Shown here: in pieces, positions 25,565 to 35,384 of the stretch
Numbering within the stretch: position 1 is the stretch's first letter
Layout of the letters: every line of letters starts with the position of its first letter
NCBI GenBank assembly: GCA_028821455.1
Contig: JAPPGE010000071.1
Coordinates: 1 to 64,000, forward strand
DNA length: 64,000 nucleotides
Source: a bacterium
Lineage (GTDB): Bacteria; Pseudomonadota; Alphaproteobacteria; SP197
Direction of reading: 5' to 3'
The notes under the pieces: model-generated
Database searches by the model: none
What the model was told of the DNA's origin: nothing
Seen by the model: the letters and a program-made list of their open reading frames with translations, nothing else
Made by a program: the position numbers and the translations under genes

Positions 25565-26860
25565 ATGGCCGGTCCCGGACACCCGCGTTTCGATACCCTT
25601 GCCCTTCACGGAGGACAGAAGCCCGATCCGGTGACCGGGGCGCGTGCCGTTCCCGTCTACCAGTCGACCTCCTTTGTCTTCCCGTCGACCGACCACGCCG
25701 CCTCGCTCTTCAACCTCGAGCGCGCCGGTCACATCTATTCGCGCATTTCCAATCCGACCGTCTCCGTCTTCGAGGAACGGATCGCCGGCCTCGAGGGCGG
25801 CGTCGGGGCGGTCGCCACCGCAAGCGGCCAGGCAGCGCTCCACCTCGCCGTGGCCACGCTCATGGGCAACGGGGATCACATTGTCGCTTCCGGCTCGATC
25901 TACGGTGGCAGCCACAACATGTTCAACTACACGCTGCCCCGCTTTGGCATCACGACGACCTTCGTCAACCCCCGGGATCCGGATGCCTTCCGCCAGGCCA
26001 TCGGCCCCCGCACGCGGCTTCTCTTCGGCGAAACCCTTGGCAATCCCGGTCTCGAGGTCCTCGACATCCCCGCCGTCGCCGGAGTCGCCCACGAGGCCGG
26101 CCTGCCGCTGATGATCGACAACACCTTCGCCTCGCCCTTCTTGTCGCGTCCGTTCGATCACGGCGCCGATCTCGTCATGCACTCGGCTACCAAGTTCCTC
26201 GGCGGACACGGCGTTGCCATCGGCGGCGTGCTCGTCGATCGGGGCGCCTTCGACTGGGAGGCAAGCGGGCTCTTTCCCACCCTCACCGAACCCTACGCCG
26301 GCTATCACGGCCTCGATTTCGCCGAGGAGTTCGGCCCGGGCGCCTTCATCATGCGGGCCCGTGCCGAGGGTTTGCGCGACTTTGGCGCCTGCATGAGCCC
26401 GGCCAACGCCTTCTACCTGCTCCAGGGCGTGGAAACCCTGCCCCTGCGCATGACGCGCCATGTCGAGAACGCCCGTGCCATCGTCGGCTTCCTTGCCGGA
26501 CACGATGCGGTCGGCGGTGTCCTGTGGCCCGAACTTGCGTCCCATCCCGACCACGAGCTCTCGAAACGCCTGTTGCCGAAGGGGCCCGGCGCGATCTTCA
26601 GCTTCGAACTGAAGGGAGGCCGCGAGGCAGGCGCGAAGTTCATTGAGGCGTTGCAGCTCTTTTCTCATCTCGCCAACGTCGGAGACGCCAAGTCGCTGGT
26701 CATTCATCCCGCCTCGACGACCCATCAGCAGATGGATGCGGCCGCCCTTGAGGCGGCCGGCATCTCCGAAGGACTGGTGCGTCTGTCCATCGGGCTCGAG
26801 GATCCGGACGATCTCATTGCCGATCTCAAGCGTGGCCTTGCCGCCGCTTCCAGGGCCTGA
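25565..26860 (+). CDS. metY: O-acetylhomoserine/O-succinylhomoserine sulfhydrylase (PLP, Cys/Met family)
   Basis: A 431-residue fold-type I PLP enzyme of the Cys/Met metabolism family. The start RFDTLALHGGQKPDPVTGA, SRISNPTV, and the cofactor Lys in HSATKFLGGHG are all typical of MetY, which makes homocysteine from O-acetylhomoserine and sulfide. It is divergent from the GlnA-like gene and 4 bases upstream of an alpha/beta hydrolase. The start ATG at 25565 fits the family N-terminus. Confidence 0.88.
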   Translation: MAGPGHPRFDTLALHGGQKPDPVTGARAVPVYQSTSFVFPSTDHAASLFNLERAGHIYSRISNPTVSVFEERIAGLEGGVGAVATASGQAALHLAVATLMGNGDHIVASGSIYGGSHNMFNYTLPRFGITTTFVNPRDPDAFRQAIGPRTRLLFGETLGNPGLEVLDIPAVAGVAHEAGLPLMIDNTFASPFLSRPFDHGADLVMHSATKFLGGHGVAIGGVLVDRGAFDWEASGLFPTLTEPYAGYHGLDFAEEFGPGAFIMRARAEGLRDFGACMSPANAFYLLQGVETLPLRMTRHVENARAIVGFLAGHDAVGGVLWPELASHPDHELSKRLLPKGPGAIFSFELKGGREAGAKFIEALQLFSHLANVGDAKSLVIHPASTTHQQMDAAALEAAGISEGLVRLSIGLEDPDDLIADLKRGLAAASRA

Positions 26861-26864
26861 AGCG

Positions 26865-27662
26865 ATGTCGCTGGAACTCACCGTCGACGGCCGCGCCGTC
26901 TTCGCCGCCACCGGTGGCCGAACCTTCGATGCGGCGCTGCCGGTCGTTCTCTTCGTTCACGGCGCCTCCATGAACCGCACGGTCTGGGCGGCCCAGGCCC
27001 GCTGGTTTGCCCACCATGGCCACGCTGTCCTCGCCGTCGACCTGCCCGGACACGGCCGGTCGGAGGGACCGCCCCTGCCATCGATCGGCGCCGTTGCCGA
27101 CTGGCTCATCGGTGTACTCGATGCCGCCGGTGCGGCCACGGCCTCCCTGGCCGGCCATTCCATGGGTTCACTGCCCGTCCTCGAGGCCGCCTCCCGCTAC
27201 CCGTCGCGGTGCACGCACATCGTGCTGCTGGGTACCAGCATTCCGATGCCCGTGGCTGACGCCTTGCTGGACAACGCCAGGATCAACAGCCATGCCGCCT
27301 ACGACATGGTGACGGTCTGGGGGCATAGCCGCGCCGCCCAGATGGGAGGCTCGGACGTCCCGGGATTGTGGATCACCGGGGGCGGCATGCGTCTGCTCGA
27401 ACGCGGCGGCGACGGTGTCCTCTACAATGACATGAAGTCCTGCAACGACTACACGAACGGACTCAAGGCGGCTGCCAGGGTCCGCTGCCCGGCGACGCTC
27501 ATCCTCGGCGACCGGGACATGATGACGCCGCCGCGCAACGCCCAAGCCCTCGTCGACGCCCTCCCCGATGGCCGCATGATCGTCCTCGAGGGATGCGGCC
27601 ACATGATGATGGCGGAGCGTCCCAACCTGACACTCGACGCTCTCATCGATGCGCTGACATAG
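26865..27662 (+). CDS. Alpha/beta fold hydrolase
   Basis: A 265-residue alpha/beta hydrolase. It shows the oxyanion HG (LFVHGASMNRTVW), the nucleophile in AGHSMGS, the acid in LGDRDMMTPP and the His in GCGHMMM. It is only 4 bases after metY, so probably cotranscribed, but the substrate is not evident. The start at 26865 directly follows the metY stop; the upstream open frame overlaps metY in a different phase and is an artefact. Confidence 0.85.
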   Translation: MSLELTVDGRAVFAATGGRTFDAALPVVLFVHGASMNRTVWAAQARWFAHHGHAVLAVDLPGHGRSEGPPLPSIGAVADWLIGVLDAAGAATASLAGHSMGSLPVLEAASRYPSRCTHIVLLGTSIPMPVADALLDNARINSHAAYDMVTVWGHSRAAQMGGSDVPGLWITGGGMRLLERGGDGVLYNDMKSCNDYTNGLKAAARVRCPATLILGDRDMMTPPRNAQALVDALPDGRMIVLEGCGHMMMAERPNLTLDALIDALT

Positions 27663-27899
27663 ATCAAAACGCCTGAACGCCTCTCGTGACCTGAAGGCCG
27701 CAGGATCACGTCCTTCCCTCACAGTCGTCGAAAGCAACGGTGCTATCGTGCTCCTGTTGGCCCGGGGACTCGATCGACCAACACGAGTGGAAGGGTGCGC
27801 CGCGGAGTGACATGGGGCCAAGCCGGCGGCCACCTCGCGGCTTGTGTGATACGGTTCCTGATTGCGAAGGTCACTTTCCGCCGGTTCGAGGGGCAGGAC

Positions 27900-30137
27900 A
27901 TGGACCAGGACGCTTTGCGCTATCACGCAGCAGGCAGGCCGGGGAAACTGGCGATCCGCCCGACCAAACCGCTGGCCAACCAACGCGATCTTGCGCTGGC
28001 CTATTCCCCGGGCGTCGCAGAAGCAAGCAGCGCGATCGCCGAACGACCGGAAGATGCGGCGCGCTACACGACGCGGGCCAACCTGGTCGCGGTCGTCACC
28101 AACGGCTCGGCCGTGCTGGGGCTCGGCAACATCGGGGCGCTAGCGGCAAAGCCGGTCATGGAAGGCAAGGCCGTCCTTTTCAAGAGATTCGCCGATATCG
28201 ACGTGTTCGACATCGAGATCGACGAGAGCGACCCGGACGCGCTGGCCGACACCATCCGGCGGCTCGAACCGGCTTTCGGCGCCATCAATCTGGAAGACAT
28301 CAAGGCGCCCGACTGCTTCCAGGTCGAGAGCCGGCTGAAGGCGGAGATGAACATCCCCGTCTTCCACGACGACCAGCACGGCACCGCCATCGTTGTCGCC
28401 GCCGCCGTCATCAACGGCATGCATCTTCTGGGCAAGGACCTCAGCCGGGTCAAGCTGGTCTCGACCGGCGGCGGCGCAGCCGGCATCGCCTGCCTGAACT
28501 TGCTTCTGGACCTCGGCCTGAAGCGCGAGAATGTCTGGCTGGTCGACATCGAAGGGCTCGTCCACAAAGCGCGTCACGCGGAGCCGCACAAGGCCGCCTT
28601 CGCCCGGGACACATGCGCCCGAACCCTGGACGACGCGATCGACGGCGCAGAGATCTTTCTCGGCCTTTCCGGGCCAAACGTGCTGAGCACCGAACAGTGC
28701 CGGCGCATGGGACCGGAACCGATGGTCATGGCGCTGGCCAACCCGGTGCCGGAGATCATGCCCGAAGAGGTCCGCACCGTGCGCCCGGACGCCATCGTCT
28801 GCACCGGGCGGACCGATTATCCGAACCAGGTCAACAACGTCCTGTGCTTTCCATTCATTTTCCGCGGTGCACTCGATGTCGGCGCGACGGCCATCAACAG
28901 GCAGATGGAACTTGCCTGCGTCACCGCGCTGGCCGAACTGGCGCGCGGCGGCATCACCGACGAAGTCGCCCGGGCCTATGGCGAAGAGCGGCTGAAGTTC
29001 GGCCGCAACTATCTCTTGCCTCGGCCTTTCGATCCGCGGCTTCTCGGCGCGATCGCACCGGCCGTCGCCAGGGCGGCGATGGACAGCGGTGTCGCGACGC
29101 GTCCGCTCGAGAGTCTCGACACCTACCGCACCCGGCTTTCCAGTTTCGTTTACCGAACCACTTTCCTGATGCGGCCGATCTTCGACAGCGCCCGGGCGGC
29201 GCCGCGCAAGGTGATCTTTGCGGAGGGCGAGGACCGTCGGGTGCTCCGGGCAATCCAGAACATCCTCGATGAGGGGATCGCAGCGCCCGTCGCTACCGGG
29301 CGGGCGGGCCGGATCGCTGCCCTGTGCACCGAGATGGGCCTGCGCGTGACGCCCGACCGGGATTTCGAAGTGTTCGACCACGATGACGAAGAGCTGATCG
29401 AGCGCTATGGCGCAAAGCTCCACAGCCTGCGTGCCCGCGACGGGATCGGCCCGGACGCCGCTCGCAAGCTGTTCCGGACTAGCGACACTCTGGCCGCGGC
29501 AATGCACGTCCGCGAAGGTGGGGCGGCCTGCCTGATCTGTGGCACCTCGGGTCACTATTCGACCCATCTGGAACGTGTCGACCAGATACTGGGAACCCAG
29601 GCGGAAACCGTTGCGGCCCTGGTGCCGCTGATCATGGATTCCGGCACGGTCTTCATCGCCGACGGCTATGTGAACTACGAGCCGGATGCGGAGGAAATTG
29701 CCGGGATTTGCCGCGCCGCGGCGGCGCAGGTCCAGGCCTTCGGCCAGGTCCCGCGGGTCGCGCTAATCAGCCATGCCAACTTCGGGGCTCATTCCAGCCC
29801 GAGCGCGGCCCGGATGCGCCGCGCGACCGAAATTCTTGCCGAGACGCAAGCCGATTTTGAGTTCGAGGGCGAGATGCAGCTCAACCTGGCCTTCGACAAG
29901 GCAGCGCGCGACCGCTTCCTGCCCGAAGCGCGGCTCACCGACCGCGCCAACATCCTGGTCTTTCCGGGGATGGATGCCGCCAATGCGGCGATCCACGCGC
30001 TGTCGGCCCTTGGCAACGCCCAGCCGATCGGCCCGATCCTGCTCGGCTATGGCGGCGCAGCCCACATCGTCACACCGAATGCCACCGTGCGCGGCCTGCT
30101 CAACGTCGCCGCCATCGCGAGTGCCGGAAAGATCTGA
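27900..30137 (+). CDS. maeB: NADP-dependent malic enzyme with phosphotransacetylase-like domain
   Basis: A 745-residue MaeB-type malic enzyme (malate to pyruvate and CO2). The N-terminal malic domain (LAYSPGVAEAS) is followed by the NAD(P)-binding domain (NIPVFHDDQHGTAIVVAAAV; STGGGAAGIACL), then by a PTA-like domain from about residue 420 (KVIFAEGEDRRVLRAIQ), which in such proteins is regulatory and binds acetyl-CoA. GAGGGGCAGG precedes the ATG at 27900. An upstream in-frame start at 27795 is possible but not family-like. Confidence 0.93.
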   Translation: MDQDALRYHAAGRPGKLAIRPTKPLANQRDLALAYSPGVAEASSAIAERPEDAARYTTRANLVAVVTNGSAVLGLGNIGALAAKPVMEGKAVLFKRFADIDVFDIEIDESDPDALADTIRRLEPAFGAINLEDIKAPDCFQVESRLKAEMNIPVFHDDQHGTAIVVAAAVINGMHLLGKDLSRVKLVSTGGGAAGIACLNLLLDLGLKRENVWLVDIEGLVHKARHAEPHKAAFARDTCARTLDDAIDGAEIFLGLSGPNVLSTEQCRRMGPEPMVMALANPVPEIMPEEVRTVRPDAIVCTGRTDYPNQVNNVLCFPFIFRGALDVGATAINRQMELACVTALAELARGGITDEVARAYGEERLKFGRNYLLPRPFDPRLLGAIAPAVARAAMDSGVATRPLESLDTYRTRLSSFVYRTTFLMRPIFDSARAAPRKVIFAEGEDRRVLRAIQNILDEGIAAPVATGRAGRIAALCTEMGLRVTPDRDFEVFDHDDEELIERYGAKLHSLRARDGIGPDAARKLFRTSDTLAAAMHVREGGAACLICGTSGHYSTHLERVDQILGTQAETVAALVPLIMDSGTVFIADGYVNYEPDAEEIAGICRAAAAQVQAFGQVPRVALISHANFGAHSSPSAARMRRATEILAETQADFEFEGEMQLNLAFDKAARDRFLPEARLTDRANILVFPGMDAANAAIHALSALGNAQPIGPILLGYGGAAHIVTPNATVRGLLNVAAIASAGKI

Positions 30138-30163
30138 AAGACAGGCCGGGGCGAACTGCGACG

Positions 30164-30521
30164 TTGCGGAGCCGCCACCGCAAAAGCGCAGGATTTGAAC
30201 CGGCCCGTGATCGTCCATGCCAGCGTGGTCCGGCAGAACCTCAGGCTCGAACCGTCGCCAACCGCCGAGTTCACCGGGCCGGTTGTCGAAAGCCTCCGCC
30301 GGATCACGGTCAAGCCGGTCCGTGCCGTGATCTGCTCTCATGCCCATCCGGACCATATCGGTGGCGTCAGGGCGTTCGGCCCCTGGGAGCGGGTCCACTC
30401 TGGCGGCGTCGAGAGTATCGCGCTTGACGAGCCGAGCAGCCACCTGGCGCAGGACGGCGGGCTGCTCGCGGCGGTGCTGGCGCACCGAGCCTTGTATGCC
30501 GTCTATGGATGCGCCCGGTAG
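30164..30521 (+). pseudogene. Fragment of a metallo-beta-lactamase-fold hydrolase (alkyl-sulfatase-like)
   Basis: A short open stretch of about 110 residues contains the zinc motif in AVICSHAHPDHIGGVRAFG, which belongs in the middle of an MBL-fold protein of several hundred residues. The following LLAAVLAHRALYAVYG resembles the region after the motif in linear alkylsulfatases. There is no N-terminal domain, the fold is incomplete, and the 3' end runs into the convergent VOC gene. It is read as a remnant, left when flanking sequence was lost. Confidence 0.55.
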
Positions 30522-30955
30522 CCGGCATCCTCGGCAGGGTCAGCCCGCGTCTCCGGCTCCTCCCCGGCGTAGGCGTCAAGCTCGATCACGTTGCGGTCGG
30601 GATCGCGGATGAAGACCGCCCGCAGGTCTTTGAACGAGAACTGGCCGCTGAGCGGAATCCCGCTCTCCGCGAGGAATGCCTTGGCGGCGTCGAGCGAGGC
30701 CACCTTGAACGAGACGTGGGTGATGCCCGGATACTTCTCGTCCACGTCCATCAGGATGTTGGTGTCGTTCGTGGTGTCTGCCGGGCCGAGCAGGTTGAGC
30801 ACGACGCCCGAAGGATGCTGCATGATGATGGGGTGGCCCTTCTCGAAACCCGCGTCGGCGAGGGTCTTGAATCCGAGGCGTTCGTAGAACTCGACGGACA
30901 CGATCCTGTCGCTGACCCGGATACCGATGTGGTCCACCTTCTCGATGTCGAGCAT
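30503..30955 (-). CDS. VOC-family (glyoxalase/bleomycin-resistance) protein
   Basis: A 150-residue vicinal-oxygen-chelate protein. Two beta-alpha-beta-beta-beta modules are visible: VDHIGIRVSDRIVSVEFYERLGFK and ITHVSFKVASLDAAKAFLAESG, ending with IRDPDRNVIEL, whose Glu is a usual metal ligand. Glyoxalase I and extradiol dioxygenases share this fold; the substrate is unknown. The start at 30955 matches the family N-terminus, with GGGAG about 10 bases upstream. It is divergent from the antiporter gene. Confidence 0.83.
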   Translation of the reverse strand: MLDIEKVDHIGIRVSDRIVSVEFYERLGFKTLADAGFEKGHPIIMQHPSGVVLNLLGPADTTNDTNILMDVDEKYPGITHVSFKVASLDAAKAFLAESGIPLSGQFSFKDLRAVFIRDPDRNVIELDAYAGEEPETRADPAEDAGYRAHP

Positions 30956-31068
30956 GTTCAGCACACTCCCGTGGCACCGGCTCGTGCGGCCGGCATGGTA
31001 GAGTTCCGGAGTTGCGGCCACAAGATCCGACGCCGCCGGCGCGGTTCGAAGAAAAGGGGGCGAATCAC

Positions 31069-32877
31069 ATGGCGTTTCTCGAACAGGTTGCCATTTTTCT
31101 CGCCGCTGCCGTGGTCGTCGTCCCGCTTGCCAAGAGGGCCGGAATGGGTTCGGTTCTCGGCTACATGCTGGCGGGCTTGATCGTCGGTCCCTGGGCGCTG
31201 GATCTCGTCGATGACGAGCAGGAGATCCTTCATTTCGCCGAACTCGGCGTCGTCCTCCTGCTGTTCGTCATCGGTCTCGAACTGCAGCCGCGGCGTCTCT
31301 GGGCCATGCGTCGGGCGGTGTTCGGGTTGGGCGGAGGGCAATTCGCTCTGACCACCGTAGCGCTCGCCGGTCTCGCCTTTGCGTTGGAACTGCCGATCGA
31401 GGCCGCCGTGGTCGCCGGACTCGCCCTGTCGCTGTCGTCAACCGCCTTCGCACTGCAGGCGCTCGCCGAGCGCAACGAACTCACGACCCGTCACGGCCGC
31501 CTGTCGTTTTCAATCCTGCTGTTCCAGGACCTCGCGGTGATCCCCATTCTGGCCCTTCTGCCCCTGCTGGCGCCCGCGTCCGCAGGCGCCGGGGGTGGAG
31601 CTCTCTGGCTCGATATCGTCAAGGCGGTCGGGATGATCGCGCTGATGGTGATCGGTGGCCGCTATCTCCTGCGCCATGTGCTTCGGCTCGTGGCACATTT
31701 CGGCACGCACGAGGTGTTCACTGCCATGGCCCTGCTCACGGTCGTGGGCGTGGCCCTGCTGATGGAATTCGTCGGTCTCTCGATGGCCCTTGGCGCGTTC
31801 CTGGCGGGCGTGCTGCTCGCCGAGTCCGAGTACCGGCACGAACTCGAAGCCGATATCGAGCCCTTCAAGGGACTGCTTCTCGGCCTCTTCTTCATGGCGG
31901 TCGGGATGACTGTCAACATCGGTCTGGTGATTGAAACGCCGCTCGCCGTGGTGGGCCTCGCACTCGGTCTGATGTTGGTCAAGATGCTCTGCCTGATCGC
32001 CGTCGTGCGTATCGAAACGGCGAACTGGCGCGCGATCCGCGGCACCGCCGTGGCGCTTTCGCAGGGAGGCGAGTTCGCCTTCGTCATCCTCGCGCTTGGC
32101 GTGTCTTCCGCGATGATGGACGGGCGCACCGCCGACATGCTGATCGTCGCGGTGACACTCTCGATGGCGGCGACGCCGCTGGCCTTCAGGGCGGGCGACT
32201 GGCTGAACGTCCGTCTGGAGCCGAAGGCGGAACCGGCGTACGAGCAGCCCATTGACGAGGAGAACCGGGTCATAATCGCCGGCTTCGGCCGGGTCGGCCA
32301 GATCGTGGGCCGCATCCTCGGCGTGCGCCGCATCGGTTTCACCGCGCTCGAGACGAGCGCGGACCAGGTCGACTTCGTGCGCCGCTTCGGCAACAAGGTC
32401 TACTACGGAGATGCGAGCCGCGCTGAATTGTTGCGGGCCGCAAATGCCGACAAGGCGGTTCTCTTCGTGCTTGCGATCGAGGATGTCGAGCAATCGCTCG
32501 TGACTGCGCGCGCCGTGCGCAGACACTTCCCGCACCTCACGATCTTCGCGCGTGCGCGCAACCGCCAGCACGCCCATGCGTTGATGGACCTCGGCATCAC
32601 GCACATCGTGCGCGACACCTTTCATTCGAGCCTCGAGCTTGCCCGCGGGATCCTGACGGAGCTGGGACTCGACGACTTCGAAAGCCGGCGCACCATCAAC
32701 ACCTTCCGCGACCACGACACCGAACGCCTGCTCCGCCAGCACGCGATCGCGCACGACACCGACCGCATGGCCGAAGAGGCGAAGCACTGGACTCGTGAGC
32801 TCGAAGAGATGTTCGCTGAGGATGAACGAAACGCCACCGAGGAAGGCCTCCAGGACCCCGTCGGCGGGACGCGGTGA
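31069..32877 (+). CDS. CPA2-family monovalent cation/proton antiporter (KefB/KefC-like)
   Basis: A 602-residue inner-membrane transporter. About a dozen hydrophobic segments fill residues 1-380 (start FLEQVAIFLAAAVVVVPLAKR), with the family stretch LSLSSTAFALQ. A cytosolic TrkA-N/RCK nucleotide-binding domain starts at VIIAGFGRVGQIVGRIL. Relatives export potassium or sodium in exchange for protons and may be gated by glutathione adducts; the C-terminus lacks a clear TrkA-C domain. AAGGGGG precedes the ATG at 31069. Confidence 0.9.
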   Translation: MAFLEQVAIFLAAAVVVVPLAKRAGMGSVLGYMLAGLIVGPWALDLVDDEQEILHFAELGVVLLLFVIGLELQPRRLWAMRRAVFGLGGGQFALTTVALAGLAFALELPIEAAVVAGLALSLSSTAFALQALAERNELTTRHGRLSFSILLFQDLAVIPILALLPLLAPASAGAGGGALWLDIVKAVGMIALMVIGGRYLLRHVLRLVAHFGTHEVFTAMALLTVVGVALLMEFVGLSMALGAFLAGVLLAESEYRHELEADIEPFKGLLLGLFFMAVGMTVNIGLVIETPLAVVGLALGLMLVKMLCLIAVVRIETANWRAIRGTAVALSQGGEFAFVILALGVSSAMMDGRTADMLIVAVTLSMAATPLAFRAGDWLNVRLEPKAEPAYEQPIDEENRVIIAGFGRVGQIVGRILGVRRIGFTALETSADQVDFVRRFGNKVYYGDASRAELLRAANADKAVLFVLAIEDVEQSLVTARAVRRHFPHLTIFARARNRQHAHALMDLGITHIVRDTFHSSLELARGILTELGLDDFESRRTINTFRDHDTERLLRQHAIAHDTDRMAEEAKHWTRELEEMFAEDERNATEEGLQDPVGGTR

Positions 32878-33163
32878 TTCGGCGGGCGTAACCTCACGCG
32901 CCAGCCGGTCACGCGACAGCGAGAGCGGATACTGGCCTGTGCGACACCTGCGATCATGACAGCTCCGCCATCTCGCGATAGGTACCTGCAAGCTATCACG
33001 TGAGTGACACACCAGAGTGCGCAAGTGGAGACATGCGGCGCCTGACGTGTGACCAAAGTAGGTGCCGGACGGTACGGCTGCATCCCTCTCAGGTCAGCAC
33101 GTAGCACGTGATGTCCGGGGCCTGATCGACGACGACGACGTCCAACCTCGATAGCGGGAAGTC

Positions 33164-34552
33164 TCAGGCAAGGGTGGATTCAAGCTCCGCGATGAGTTTC
33201 CTTTTGCCTTCAGGGTCGAGCTTGCCGATTTCCGCGTTGAGCAGGCCAACGTTCGGTCGTTGATTCCACCAGTCAACGGCCTCGCCGCCGTGCAGCGCCC
33301 AGCGCCCCACCATGCCGCGGGTCACCTCGTTGCTCGGTCCCATGACCCAACCGGCCTTGGAGTCCCGCAGAAGGCGTTCGATCTCGAGGTTGCGACTGAA
33401 CCCTGACCCGCCAAACAGCCGGAACATGCGCTCGGTGACCTCGCTGGCGGCGCGGGCCGCCACTTCCTTCACCTTCAAACCCCACAGGATATAGGCAGAA
33501 CGGGGGCGCGCATCGGGATCGTCCTCGTACAGGGTCCAGTCGCCATTGTTGGTGGTCCGGTCCAGTTGCTGGCAGAAGCTGAAGAGGAACATGCGTGCGG
33601 CCTGGGCATCCACCAGGCTGGTTCCGTAGACATCGTGCGTGGTCGGATAGTCTGCGACGCACTGACCGAAATTGGCGTGACGGCGCTGGGTCGTATAGCG
33701 CTTGGCGATGTCCAGGGCCCCCATGGCCACCCCGCAATAGAGCGCGCCGTACATGATCATCCCCACGGCGTTGACGGCCTCGTCGTTGGACGCGGCACCG
33801 TCTCCCGGCGGACCGACCATACGGTCCTCGGGCAGCACCACGTCGAAATCGACAGGACCGGAGCTGGTGGCTCGCATGCCCATGACGTCCCACAGGCCCG
33901 GGTTGGGCTTCATTTCGTCCTCGTAGACGAGGAAGACAGAGAGGTCGGAGTAGTCGCCGTCAAAGCCGGGGCTTGTCGTCTGGGTCGTCATCCAGCGGGC
34001 CTCGCCGCAGGAGGTGGTGAAAGCGGAGCGTTTCCTGACATGCCAGCCCCCGTCGACCCTCTCGACGCCGGAGACCTTGGGATACCAGAAATGGCCGCCC
34101 GTCTCCGGATCGGTGTAGGAGGCCGAGCCGATCATGACGTCGGTGTCGATGCGGGCAAGGAGTTCCTGTATGGCCAGATTGCCGCCGGCCCGGAACAGAA
34201 GCGCCGCGAGACCGGCCATGTGCATCATGAAGATCACCCCGGTCGATGGACAGCCGTAACGGGTGATGGTCTCGCCGATCATCGCGAGGCCCGTGTGATT
34301 CTCGCCACGCCCACCCCACTTCTCGGGCACGATGCAGCCGAGCAGCCTCAATTCGGCCAGAGCCTTCACGCTCTCCCAGGGGTAGGCGCCCGACTCGTCG
34401 CACTTGGCCGCGTTGGGACGAAGGACATCGTGGCACACCTCGATGAGTTGGCGTTGGAGCTTCTTCTGCTCATCGGTGAGGAACCACTGGGGGTCGAATT
34501 CGTAGTCCAGACCATAGTAGGGCTCTCCGCCCCAGAGCTTCGTGTTATCCAC
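33164..34552 (-). CDS. Acyl-CoA dehydrogenase family protein
   Basis: A 462-residue acyl-CoA dehydrogenase-fold flavoprotein. It contains the family segments VPEKWGGRGENHTGLAM, GMRATSSGPVDFDVVLPEDR and the C-terminal LFGGSGFSRNLEIERLLRDSKAGWVMGPSNE, where the active-site base region and FAD contacts lie. At about 80 residues over the usual length it has extra loops near the middle. A GTG at 34552 with GGAGGGAAG just upstream is the best start. No beta-oxidation or electron-transfer flavoprotein gene is close, so the substrate may be a non-fatty acyl compound. Confidence 0.83.
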   Translation of the reverse strand: MDNTKLWGGEPYYGLDYEFDPQWFLTDEQKKLQRQLIEVCHDVLRPNAAKCDESGAYPWESVKALAELRLLGCIVPEKWGGRGENHTGLAMIGETITRYGCPSTGVIFMMHMAGLAALLFRAGGNLAIQELLARIDTDVMIGSASYTDPETGGHFWYPKVSGVERVDGGWHVRKRSAFTTSCGEARWMTTQTTSPGFDGDYSDLSVFLVYEDEMKPNPGLWDVMGMRATSSGPVDFDVVLPEDRMVGPPGDGAASNDEAVNAVGMIMYGALYCGVAMGALDIAKRYTTQRRHANFGQCVADYPTTHDVYGTSLVDAQAARMFLFSFCQQLDRTTNNGDWTLYEDDPDARPRSAYILWGLKVKEVAARAASEVTERMFRLFGGSGFSRNLEIERLLRDSKAGWVMGPSNEVTRGMVGRWALHGGEAVDWWNQRPNVGLLNAEIGKLDPEGKRKLIAELESTLA

Positions 34553-34856
34553 CCTTCCCTCCAGCGTTGGTCGATTTCCTTGTTGCGCCCTGCCCGGATT
34601 TCATAGTTCCTGGACGTGACTCGCGGCAAGCAGCGAGGCAAACCCGGCACCGACGTCACCCGGAACACGATTCGGCTGACGAGACGGTCCGCACGTCCGC
34701 CGCGCTGCCGCCCTCAACTCTTCAACTCGCGTGACGGGAACCTCGCCGGTCGCCGGGGAACACGTGGACCCTGTCTCCCTGACAGGCATTGTGCCGCGCT
34801 GCGGTTGTTCCGCCCGTGCTCCTCATCGGGCCTTCCGAGCCCAGTCGGCTTTGCGG
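34553..34856. other. Intergenic region, nothing recognised
   Basis: These 304 bases lie between the cupin gene and the acyl-CoA dehydrogenase start. They hold the leader of the dehydrogenase, including its Shine-Dalgarno site. Short open frames in several phases have no family resemblance or start signal. Confidence 0.5.
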
Positions 34857-35384
34857 TCAGCGGATGAAGTTGTGCACGAAATCGCCGCCCAGGCCCACCT
34901 TTTCAAAGTGATTCCGGCACATCTCGATCAGCCCGATGTTGTCCTCAATCGAGAGGACGTTCTCGTCGTCGTCCGTGTAGATCAGTGACCCGCCAACGTA
35001 GAAGAACGTGATCATTTCCTTGCAGTCAGCATCAACGGTCAGCGTGTGCACCTCGCCTGGAGCCTCGTAGATGTACGAGCCCTGCTTCGCTCTCCAGGTG
35101 TGCTCCTTGTAGTGCCATTCGCCCTTGATCACGAAGCCGTGCACCGCTGCGGTGTGGCGATGGCGGCCCAGGGTCGCGGGCCCGTGGATCTTGAGAAGCT
35201 CAGAGTGGGCGCCGGTCACCATGTCAAACATCAACGGGCGGAAGAAGATGTTCGGCTCAATCTCGACCCACATCCTCTCGTCGCTGGTGTCCCAGACCAC
35301 CATCTCGGGTTTCTGCCCGAGATGGGCCAGCACCGGCTCGTCGAAACCGATGAACGCTCTGGGATCCGTAACGATTGCATCCAT
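34857..35384 (-). CDS. Cupin dioxygenase-like protein (2,4'-dihydroxyacetophenone dioxygenase family)
   Basis: A 175-residue cupin. The metal site is visible in RHRHTAAVHGFVIKGEWHYKEH and the second cupin motif in GSYIYEAPGEVHTL. The wording of both motifs matches the DAD/acetylacetone-dioxygenase group, which cleaves C-C bonds in aromatic ketones or beta-diketones with one iron. GAGGAGG before the ATG at 35384 fixes the start. Confidence 0.8.
   Translation of the reverse strand: MDAIVTDPRAFIGFDEPVLAHLGQKPEMVVWDTSDERMWVEIEPNIFFRPLMFDMVTGAHSELLKIHGPATLGRHRHTAAVHGFVIKGEWHYKEHTWRAKQGSYIYEAPGEVHTLTVDADCKEMITFFYVGGSLIYTDDDENVLSIEDNIGLIEMCRNHFEKVGLGGDFVHNFIR

Noticed and set aside
27740-29272. 510-codon plus-strand frame inside the malic enzyme gene
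   Set aside because: It is an out-of-phase shadow of maeB, rich in Arg, Gly and Pro, as expected at high GC.
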